Source: a virus. From it: a stretch of DNA of 28,671 bases. Below are positions 13,717 to 19,176 of this stretch, in pieces. Under the pieces are notes generated by a model. The model worked only from the letters and a program-made list of their open reading frames with translations, was not told the DNA's origin and did no database searches. Within the stretch, counting starts at the first letter, position 1; every line of letters begins with the position of its first letter. The translations under genes and the position numbers were made by a program. The DNA is taken from positions 1 through 28,671 of IMG/VR virus record IMGVR_UViG_3300025815_000006. One strand, given 5' to 3'.

Positions 13717-13889
13717 TGTTAAGTAATACACTCTTTAAATACGGTTATAATTATAGTAAAAAGAGCAAAAAAATTTCAGAGTTTCATAGCAATGTTTTTT
13801 CAGATAAAAAATGTAGTATTTATTCAATTAAGAAAATAAACTTTATCAATTTTCTGAAATTAAAAATAAATATTTTTTTTAATAAATAA
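13716..13889 (+). CDS. Possible small Lys-rich protein (57 aa)
   Basis: A 57-residue frame whose ATG shares its A with the preceding gene's TAA (TAATG). It is rich in Lys, Asn, Phe and Ile (LSNTLFKYGYNYSKKSKKIS), which also follows from AT-rich DNA, so composition alone does not prove it is coding. AGAGGGG lies 13 nt upstream, a little far for a ribosome site. If it is not a gene, this 187-bp stretch is an unexplained gap in an otherwise dense operon. Confidence 0.4.
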   Translation: MLSNTLFKYGYNYSKKSKKISEFHSNVFSDKKCSIYSIKKINFINFLKLKINIFFNK

Positions 13890-13903
13890 GTTATATTTTT
13901 CTT

Positions 13904-14299
13904 ATGAAACCGTCGAACTTTATAACTATTGATGAATTTAAAAAAATGTCCAAACAATATGATTTATCTAACCTTTTTTACGCTGAAATTAATCGTCATA
14001 AAAAAAATCTTTTATTTGGAATTGAGCGTGAATTTAGATTCCATAAAAAAAGAATGTGGCGCTTTGATTTAGCTTGGCCTGATTACAATGTGGCTGTTGA
14101 AATTGACGGTGGCCAATTTAAAAAATTTGGTGGACGGCATGCAAGAGACTCGGATAGAGAAAAGATGAATAATGCTGTGATTTTAGGTTGGGCAGTTCTA
14201 AGATTCTCTGGGGAGATGATAAAAAAAGACCCTGTTTTGTGCATAGATCAACTCAATACTTTAATTGAAAACAAAAAGTTAATGTACAAAAGTGATTGA
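13904..14299 (+). CDS. PD-(D/E)XK nuclease-like protein (DUF559/Vsr type)
   Basis: A 131-residue small nuclease-like protein common in phages. The core is GIEREFRFHKKRMWRFDLAW (E41, D55), VAVEIDGGQ (E66, D68), FGGRHARDSDREKMNNAVIL and GWAVLRFSGEMI, the Vsr/DUF559 arrangement of the PD-(D/E)XK fold. The catalytic acids appear conserved. The substrate is unknown; structure-specific or mismatch nicking during recombination is plausible given ERF, YqaJ and SSB upstream. The ribosome site is weak. The promoter for the next gene overlaps its 3' end. Confidence 0.8.
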   Translation: MKPSNFITIDEFKKMSKQYDLSNLFYAEINRHKKNLLFGIEREFRFHKKRMWRFDLAWPDYNVAVEIDGGQFKKFGGRHARDSDREKMNNAVILGWAVLRFSGEMIKKDPVLCIDQLNTLIENKKLMYKSD

Positions 14300-14324
14300 C
14301 AACGGATTGTTATTTTGTTAAATT
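14296..14324 (+). promoter_or_regulatory. Early promoter cassette (best match)
   Basis: A perfect TTGACA (14296-14301), 17 bp, TAAATT (14319-14324), within GTTAAATTATATAT, then AAAACAAGGGAGTT before the ATG at 14358. The -35 overlaps the stop codon of the nuclease gene. It shares about 30 bp of -10 and leader sequence with the cassettes at 12292 and 15416. Confidence 0.75.
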
Positions 14325-14357
14325 ATATATAAATTAAAACAAGGGAGTTTAAAAAAA

Positions 14358-14603
14358 ATGATACCAAGAATTTACAATAACGGAGAACCGTTTTTAACAG
14401 GCATAGATTACAGTAAGAATAATACAAGCCATAATGTTACGCCAAAAATTAAAAAAACTAATCACTATAGTATGAATAATTTTACGGCAAACCCTATTAT
14501 GCTAGCACGACAACACAAAGAAGCTGTAAAGACAATTATTTTATTTTTGTTGCTTGGAATTAGTTTTACATCGGGGTTTATAATCGGTAAAAAATGGAGT
14601 TAA
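14358..14603 (+). CDS. Small membrane protein, C-terminal anchor
   Basis: An 81-residue protein with a polar Asn/Lys-rich N-terminal region of about 55 residues and one C-terminal transmembrane helix (TIILFLLLGISFTSGFIIGK) ending KKWS. This is a tail-anchored topology with the N-terminus in the cytoplasm. The family is not recognised. It is directly behind its own promoter cassette, so it is expressed early. A host-takeover or exclusion role is possible, but there is no direct evidence. Confidence 0.8.
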   Translation: MIPRIYNNGEPFLTGIDYSKNNTSHNVTPKIKKTNHYSMNNFTANPIMLARQHKEAVKTIILFLLLGISFTSGFIIGKKWS

Positions 14604-14608
14604 CGCAT

Positions 14609-14989
14609 ATGTGTAATACTAAATTTATAAAAAGAAAAGAATTAGCAAAACTATTAAATATAAACGCAATGACATTATGGAAATTAATCAAACGGGATAA
14701 TGATTTCCCCGTAAATTATATAGGAAACAAAATACTATTTGATAAAAATCAAGTTTTAAATTATTTATCCAATAGATATGTTATTGAAGATTTTACAAAC
14801 ATAATAAGTTTAATAGACATAAAAGAATCGGCAAAAATATTAAGGGTCAGTGATACAGTAATGAGGCGGTTAGCAAAAGACGACATAGACCTGCAATATT
14901 TTAGAGTTGGTAGATTGTATAGGTTTTCTAAAGAAAACTTAATTAAATACGTTAATAATAAAATATACAGGAGTAGTAAAAATGGATAG
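14609..14989 (+). CDS. Tandem AlpA-like double-HTH regulator
   Basis: A 126-residue protein with two consecutive MerR/AlpA-type winged helices. The first is KFIKRKELAKLLNINAMTLW, then KLIKRDNDFPVNYIGNKILF; the second is DIKESAKILRVSDTVMRRLA, then LQYFRVGRLYRFSKENLIKY. The start is ATG 14609, behind GGAG with 9 nt spacing; an in-frame ATG at 14594 overlaps the previous gene and has no ribosome site. Two DNA-binding domains in one chain suggest recognition of a two-part or direct-repeat site. It probably regulates phage promoters. It overlaps the dUTPase gene by 8 bp. Confidence 0.85.
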   Translation: MCNTKFIKRKELAKLLNINAMTLWKLIKRDNDFPVNYIGNKILFDKNQVLNYLSNRYVIEDFTNIISLIDIKESAKILRVSDTVMRRLAKDDIDLQYFRVGRLYRFSKENLIKYVNNKIYRSSKNG

Positions 14990-15383
14990 TTTAGATAAAA
15001 TTTTTGAAGGACAAAAAGAATTAAATAAAAAATTAGTGCCTTGGATTGAAGAAGATTTAAAAAAAATAGAGGGGAAAATTGATTGGATATTTAAGTTTAA
15101 ACTTGCAATGGATCAAGAAATAGCGGAGATGTCAGATTGTTTACCTTGGAAGTGGTGGTCGAAAAACAAGCCAATCGATTACCAAAATTTAAAAGTTGAA
15201 TTAGTTGATATTTTGTTTTTTTGGACATCTATCTGTTTATCGGCTGGATTTTCAGCAAAAGAAATGAGAGAAGCTTACTTTAAAAAGTTAATATTAAATC
15301 ATAAAAGAGCTGATAACGGATACAAAGAAGGTACTTATAATAAATATGATAAAAACGGTTTAGAAGATAATCGTAGCATTTAA
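14982..15383 (+). CDS. Dimeric (all-alpha) dUTPase
   Basis: A 133-residue enzyme of the all-alpha NTP pyrophosphatase class, hydrolysing dUTP to dUMP and pyrophosphate to keep uracil out of phage DNA and supply dTMP synthesis. The metal-binding motifs are visible: AMDQEIAEMSDCLPWKWWSK (E46, E49), LKVELVDILFFW (E73, D76) and LILNHKRADNGYKEGTY (N106, R109, GY). It is slightly short for the family but complete in its motifs. It overlaps the regulator gene by 8 bp with an AGGAG ribosome site. Confidence 0.92.
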   Translation: MDSLDKIFEGQKELNKKLVPWIEEDLKKIEGKIDWIFKFKLAMDQEIAEMSDCLPWKWWSKNKPIDYQNLKVELVDILFFWTSICLSAGFSAKEMREAYFKKLILNHKRADNGYKEGTYNKYDKNGLEDNRSI

Positions 15384-15415
15384 ATCTAATATCAATAATT
15401 GATATGTTTAAGTGG

Positions 15416-15444
15416 TTTACAATGAATTGATTTTATGTTAAATT
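15416..15444 (+). promoter_or_regulatory. Early promoter cassette before LRR gene 2
   Basis: TTTACA (15416-15421), 17 bp, TAAATT (15439-15444) in GTTAAATTATATAT, followed by AAAAACAAGGAGG before the ATG at 15475. Geometry is identical to the cassettes at 12292 and 14296. It gives LRR gene 2 its own transcription start. Confidence 0.7.
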
Positions 15445-15474
15445 ATATATAATAAAAACAAGGAGGAAAATAAA

Positions 15475-16263
15475 ATGAAAGAATTAAGTCAACATAACTA
15501 TATTATAGAAAAAGATACATTAACTATTTTTGATGATGGGGCATTAATATTAGATTCTATTTTAAATAAAAAAATAAAAAAATTAAACGCTCCTAAAGCT
15601 AAAGAAATTTATTGTAGTGACAACAACTTAACAGAATTAAACGCTCCTAATGCTAAAATAATTGATTGTTACAATAACAAATTAACAGAATTAAATGCAC
15701 AGAACGCTAAAGAAATTTATTGTAGTTACAACAACTTAACAGAATTAAACGCTCATAAAGCTGAGATAATTTATTGTTACAATAACAAATTAACAGAATT
15801 AAATGCACAGAACGCTAAAGAAATTATTTGTAGTTACAACAACTTAACAGAATTAAACGCTCATAAAGCTGAGATAATTTATTGTTACAATAACAAATTA
15901 ACAGAATTAAATGCTCCTAAAGCTGAAAGAATTATTTGCTATAGTAACAATTTAACAGAATTAAATGCTCCTAAAGCTGAAAGAATTATTTGCTATAGTA
16001 ACAATTTAACAGAATTAAATGCTCCTAAAGCTGAAAGAATTAATTGTGAAAATAACAAATTAACAGAATTAAACGCTCCTAATGCTGAAAGAATTTATTT
16101 TTCTTATAACAACTTAACAGAATTAAACGCTCCTAAAGCTGAGATAATTTACTGCGCAAATAACAAATTAACAAAGTTAAATGCCCCGAATGCTAAAGAA
16201 ATTTATTGTTTAGGTAATAAACTAGAAGAATTAAATGCACCAAACGCTGAAATAATAAAATAG
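15475..16263 (+). CDS. LRR protein 2: twelve 18-residue leucine-rich repeats
   Basis: A 262-residue paralogue of the 11373 gene. The 33-residue cap is nearly the same (HNYIIEKDTLTIFDDGALIL), then 12 full repeats and a 13-residue partial. The repeat consensus is LTELNAPxAxxIxCxxNx; repeat 10 has Phe in place of the usual Cys (IYFSYNN). Repeats 3-4 and 5-6 are a duplicated pair and repeats 7 and 8 are identical. No export signal. It has its own promoter cassette and a strong AAGGAGG ribosome site, suggesting high early expression. As with LRR 1, I infer a protein-binding scaffold; the target is unknown. Confidence 0.9.
   Translation: MKELSQHNYIIEKDTLTIFDDGALILDSILNKKIKKLNAPKAKEIYCSDNNLTELNAPNAKIIDCYNNKLTELNAQNAKEIYCSYNNLTELNAHKAEIIYCYNNKLTELNAQNAKEIICSYNNLTELNAHKAEIIYCYNNKLTELNAPKAERIICYSNNLTELNAPKAERIICYSNNLTELNAPKAERINCENNKLTELNAPNAERIYFSYNNLTELNAPKAEIIYCANNKLTKLNAPNAKEIYCLGNKLEELNAPNAEIIK
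15574..16260 (+). repeat. Tandem 54-bp coding repeats of LRR gene 2
   Basis: Twelve 54-bp units plus a partial unit. Units 3-4 and 5-6 form a 108-bp duplication with only two base differences (AAATTTATTTGT-type versus AAATTATTTGT-type junction). Units 7 and 8 are identical. The N-terminal coding part and the first unit are nearly identical to LRR gene 1, so the two genes are also direct repeats of each other, about 4.1 kb apart. Confidence 0.92.
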
Positions 16264-16319
16264 TTTAAAAATAAAAAATAAAGGGTAAATATAAAATAAC
16301 AATAAAACAAGGGGTAAAA

Positions 16320-16424
16320 ATGATTATTCAAATAATAGAAATTCTAATTCTAATAACTCCATTAATTTTAATTATAAGTTTATTCGACAGCATAAAAGAT
16401 GAATTGAAAAATAAAAATATTTGA
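16320..16424 (+). CDS. Tiny membrane protein (34 aa)
   Basis: A 34-residue frame with a good ribosome site (AAGGGG, 7 nt before ATG). One hydrophobic helix (IQIIEILILITPLILIISLF) fills most of it, followed by a charged end (DSIKDELKNKNI). It is the last gene of the rightward early region. Such single-span miniproteins are common in phages; the function is unknown. Confidence 0.7.
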   Translation: MIIQIIEILILITPLILIISLFDSIKDELKNKNI

Positions 16425-16508
16425 TAGTGCTTAGCTTGTGAGAAGAAAGCTTGATATATAAAGTTAAGAAGTATTTTAGATAAATGTTAAGTGAAGGCTA
16501 AGCACTAT
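16424..16508. other. Long-range 12-bp perfect inverted repeat; candidate structured RNA or terminator
   Basis: ATAGTGCTTAGC (16424-16435) and GCTAAGCACTAT (16497-16508) are perfect complements enclosing 61 nt. The element starts at the last base of the 34-residue gene's stop and lies between the convergent ends of the early and late operons (16424 and 16533). The interior has only weak helices (AGCTT/AAGCT, ATTT/AAAT). No U-tract follows. It could be a bidirectional transcript end, an RNA with a closing stem, or a protein-binding site. Confidence 0.6.
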
Positions 16509-16532
16509 TTAGTTATAAAAACTATAACATAT

Positions 16533-16832
16533 TTATAAATTATTTAAAAAATCATTTAATATTTTTTTGATATTTTCGTTATTGTTTTGTATGTCTAAAT
16601 CTAAACGTTTTAGGTTGTCATTCATTTTATTTATAGATTCGATATAAGAATACTCATTTTCTGAGTATTTAATTGATAACTCTTCTATTCTGTCTTCTAT
16701 ATCTGATAATCTAATAGCGAATAAGTCAATAAAAACGTCTTCTTTTTTTTTAGATAATGATTGGTTATTTTTTATATCAGATACAGTATCATTGAAATAT
16801 CGAATTAATTTAATGATATCTTCGGAATTCAT
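16533..16832 (-). CDS. Hypothetical coiled-coil protein at end of late operon
   Basis: A 99-residue, highly charged helical protein with heptad-like repeats (SIKYSENEYSYIESINKMND, NLKRLDLDIQNNNENIKKIL) and no membrane segment or signal peptide. It is the last gene of the late operon, downstream of the endolysin and two membrane-anchored proteins, and overlaps the preceding gene by 4 bp (ATGA). Its place suggests a lysis accessory or late cytoplasmic protein. No family is recognised. Confidence 0.75.
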   Translation of the reverse strand: MNSEDIIKLIRYFNDTVSDIKNNQSLSKKKEDVFIDLFAIRLSDIEDRIEELSIKYSENEYSYIESINKMNDNLKRLDLDIQNNNENIKKILNDFLNNL

Positions 16833-17143
16833 TTACCAATATTTTCTATTTTTGTTTTCTGCTTCTCAACTTTTAAATTAACCTCGTTTATAGTTTCTCT
16901 CAGTTTAGAAAATTCAGAATGTATCATTTTTGTTTGATTATCTAAAGCGTTTTTGAAGCTGTTAATCATTTTATTGACAGACTCTTTTTTAACAAATTGT
17001 TCCCTCATTAATGAAATTTCGTATTTATGTTTTTCTTCTGTATTATTAATTTCATTTTTTAATTTAAAATGGCTAACAGCAAATAACAAAGTTATCGTTG
17101 TTAAAGCTGGGTTTTGCGATACATAACTAATTAAAAAATCCAT
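16829..17143 (-). CDS. Membrane-anchored coiled-coil protein, holin or spanin-like candidate
   Basis: A 104-residue protein. Residues about 10-26 form a hydrophobic anchor (NPALTTITLLFAVSHFKL), followed by a long charged coiled coil (KHKYEISLMREQFVKKESVN, SEFSKLRETINEVNLKVEKQ). This outline is like inner-membrane spanin subunits (Rz-type) or anchored lysis accessories. It sits two genes after the endolysin. No outer-membrane lipoprotein partner (o-spanin) is seen, so the spanin call is tentative. Confidence 0.6.
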   Translation of the reverse strand: MDFLISYVSQNPALTTITLLFAVSHFKLKNEINNTEEKHKYEISLMREQFVKKESVNKMINSFKNALDNQTKMIHSEFSKLRETINEVNLKVEKQKTKIENIGK

Positions 17144-17144
17144 A

Positions 17145-17447
17145 TTAATCTCTTATTTTTTCAATTAATTGATCTATTTTTATTTTTCTCTGCTCTAAAA
17201 CGATAATTATTTTTTTTTGTAAATCTTGCTTAATTTTCACTGGTAAAAATTTATCTATAAATCTATTGTCTATTTCTAATATTGCTTCATCGCACAGGGA
17301 ATATAATTTTAAAATATATTGATCTGGCTTTGCTTTTGCGTAAACAATCTTATAAATTTGATAAAAAATAATACCTGCGCTAGCTCCAACAACACCGTTT
17401 AATGGATTTGTTAAAAATTCCATAATATTAATACCAAAAAATTCCAT
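17145..17447 (-). CDS. Small membrane protein, holin candidate
   Basis: A 100-residue protein directly downstream of the endolysin gene. It has one hydrophobic segment near residues 12-33 (NPLNGVVGASAGIIFYQIYK) and a charged helical C-terminal half ending QRKIKIDQLIEKIRD. Holins usually lie next to the endolysin, are short, and have a charged C-terminus, which fits. Only one clear membrane helix is visible, so it would be a class III-like holin or an antiholin. Confidence 0.55.
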   Translation of the reverse strand: MEFFGINIMEFLTNPLNGVVGASAGIIFYQIYKIVYAKAKPDQYILKLYSLCDEAILEIDNRFIDKFLPVKIKQDLQKKIIIVLEQRKIKIDQLIEKIRD

Positions 17448-17452
17448 TTTTC

Positions 17453-17848
17453 TTACTCCTCAATTAATTCGATATGTGGAAGGTCTTCAAAATTATTCCA
17501 AAAACCTCCCCAATCAATTCTTATATCCAATTCCCTTGACGCTTTTAAAAATGCAAAAGCAACTTCTAGCATATATATTCGCTCATACGTCACCTTATCC
17601 TTATATGCAAAAAAATCTAATGCTTTTCCGTATTGATGTTTACTTTTTTTAATCGTGCCGTCGCACTGGCTTTTATCTTTTAAAAAAAGTTGATATTGCA
17701 TATCTTCATCACGCAGACCTCCAGTATTCGGAATACCAAAATCAACTCTAGTATATTTTAACGCTAAATGAGCTAGTTTAACTAATCTATCATCTACACC
17801 TTCCATGTTTTTCAATGAATTTTTACTAAAATTAAAATTACTATGCAC
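17453..17848 (-). CDS. Endolysin, M15 L-alanyl-D-glutamate peptidase type
   Basis: A 131-residue zinc peptidase that cuts the peptide side chain of peptidoglycan (T5 endolysin / VanY-like M15C family). The zinc and catalytic motifs are SKHQYGKALDFFAY (H71, D78) and FEDLPHIEL (D122, H125, E127). RVDFGIPNTGGLRDEDMQYQ is the usual substrate-side segment. The start is GTG at 17848, with GGGAGG 9 nt upstream, lying inside the end of the fibre gene (8-bp overlap). It has no signal peptide, so it depends on a holin. This class is common in phages of Gram-negative hosts. Confidence 0.95.
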   Translation of the reverse strand: MHSNFNFSKNSLKNMEGVDDRLVKLAHLALKYTRVDFGIPNTGGLRDEDMQYQLFLKDKSQCDGTIKKSKHQYGKALDFFAYKDKVTYERIYMLEVAFAFLKASRELDIRIDWGGFWNNFEDLPHIELIEE

Positions 17849-18752
17849 TAGTTATTGCCTCCCAACTACCTGTATAAACGTTTAATTTATTTGTAGTTGT
17901 ATTATATATAACAATTCCTAAAGATGGGCTTGATATAGCGTTTCTTTGTGTAGTTGTCATATTCGGAAATCTAATACCTTTAGTAGTTGACTGTACATCT
18001 AATATAGCTGTTGATACTGGTGAATTAGTGCCGATCCCAACGTTAGAAGACGAGGCATTAACCCGCATAATTTCAGTTGGTGTTACAACTGCGTCTTTTG
18101 TTCTAGCTGAAGCTGAATTCCCTGAAAAAATAATGTCACCCGCAGAACTCCCAAAAGCAACCATCTCTATTGTAGCTATACCAATTGTACCCGTGTACGA
18201 TGCTAAAATTTGCCCTGCTGTTTTATCCCCTTTAACGCCAGCCCCTAAAAACAGACTTCCGCTACCATATTCTGACCAAACAGTAGTATAGTGGTTCGTA
18301 CCGGTTGGACCTCCCCAACAAATACCATACCCACCAGATGCATTGCCTAAATCAAGACGATCTTGTGGCGATGTCGAACTAACTCCAAAATTCCCCGAGC
18401 TATCAAATACAGCTTTTTGAGACCCACCCAGAGATATACCTAAGCTATCTGTACCTGCTCTATAAATACCTGTATTTGTATCACTAGAAAATGATAAACC
18501 AGGCGCACTTGCTGATCCGTCATCACATAGATGCTTTCCATCGGTAGTTAACCAAGATATCCAGTCTGAATCAGCTGTATTTCTAAACTTAAATAATGAG
18601 TTTGAAGTATCTGCCCATATCATATAAGGTGAAGTAGTTGACGGGGCAGAGGACCCGGAATTACTAGACAATATAGCGCTAAAAACATTATTTAGGTCAG
18701 TTCTTGTGTTAGGAAATGTTTGGTTTGCAATGTTATAATCGTGTTGAGTCAT
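17841..18752 (-). CDS. Tail fibre / receptor-binding protein
   Basis: A 303-residue fibre-like protein. The first ~70 residues are an attachment region (MTQHDYNIANQTFPNTRTDL; then SPYMIWADTSNSLFKFRN), followed by beta-rich repeats typical of trimeric fibres: DTNTGIYRAGTDSLGISLGG, FDSSGNFGVSSTSP, MRVNASSSNVGIGTNSPVST. The end, RFPNMTTTQRNAISSPSLGI then NTTTNKLNVYTGSWEAI, is a common C-terminal module of marine and environmental fibres. It likely binds the host surface. Its ATG overlaps the upstream stop by one base. Confidence 0.85.
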   Translation of the reverse strand: MTQHDYNIANQTFPNTRTDLNNVFSAILSSNSGSSAPSTTSPYMIWADTSNSLFKFRNTADSDWISWLTTDGKHLCDDGSASAPGLSFSSDTNTGIYRAGTDSLGISLGGSQKAVFDSSGNFGVSSTSPQDRLDLGNASGGYGICWGGPTGTNHYTTVWSEYGSGSLFLGAGVKGDKTAGQILASYTGTIGIATIEMVAFGSSAGDIIFSGNSASARTKDAVVTPTEIMRVNASSSNVGIGTNSPVSTAILDVQSTTKGIRFPNMTTTQRNAISSPSLGIVIYNTTTNKLNVYTGSWEAITSA

Positions 18753-19162
18753 TACTGAATGCCTTTCTTAGATAAAAAATTATTAAATTTATTATTTATA
18801 TTATTAAACTTTATTTTATCTGAATCAAATTTTTCATTATCATTTAATATATTATTTAATTCATTAATAATAATATTTATATCATTATAATTATAGTTTG
18901 ATATCTCATTTTTTAGTATAGACAATATTTGTTGTTTAGCATTATCACTAATAGACTTATGATCTCTAATAAAAGCCGATATTCCATTATTATTTATTTT
19001 TTTGTCTATATCTTTTAAAAACTTCATCTCTTTATGGATGTTATCCATTAATTGCCCTTTTTTAAGCTTCCACAACAAGAAGCTTTCATCAAATTCAACG
19101 GATACTTCAGGAATTGTTGGTAATTCTGTATCTAAATTATTATTGTCTATAATGTATTTCAT
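18752..19162 (-). CDS. Hypothetical tail-fibre-associated protein
   Basis: A 136-residue protein between the tail-tip protein and the fibre. The N-terminal part (PTIPEVSVEFDESFLLWKLK, KGQLMDNIHKEMKFLKDIDK) suggests a short beta segment followed by helices; the C-terminal part is a Asn/Lys/Asp-rich helical region. No family is recognised. Position suggests fibre attachment or assembly. It has a good ribosome site (AAAGGG). Confidence 0.75.
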   Translation of the reverse strand: MKYIIDNNNLDTELPTIPEVSVEFDESFLLWKLKKGQLMDNIHKEMKFLKDIDKKINNNGISAFIRDHKSISDNAKQQILSILKNEISNYNYNDINIIINELNNILNDNEKFDSDKIKFNNINNKFNNFLSKKGIQ

Positions 19163-19176
19163 AAATAACCCTTTCT

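Noticed and set aside
14609-14989. Excisionase of a prophage
   Set aside because: The fold fits, but no integrase or att-like repeats were found, so the protein is called a regulator.
16424-16508. Classical rho-independent terminator or tRNA-like gene
   Set aside because: The loop is 61 nt and there is no U-tract on either side; no cloverleaf, anticodon arm or T-loop can be drawn.
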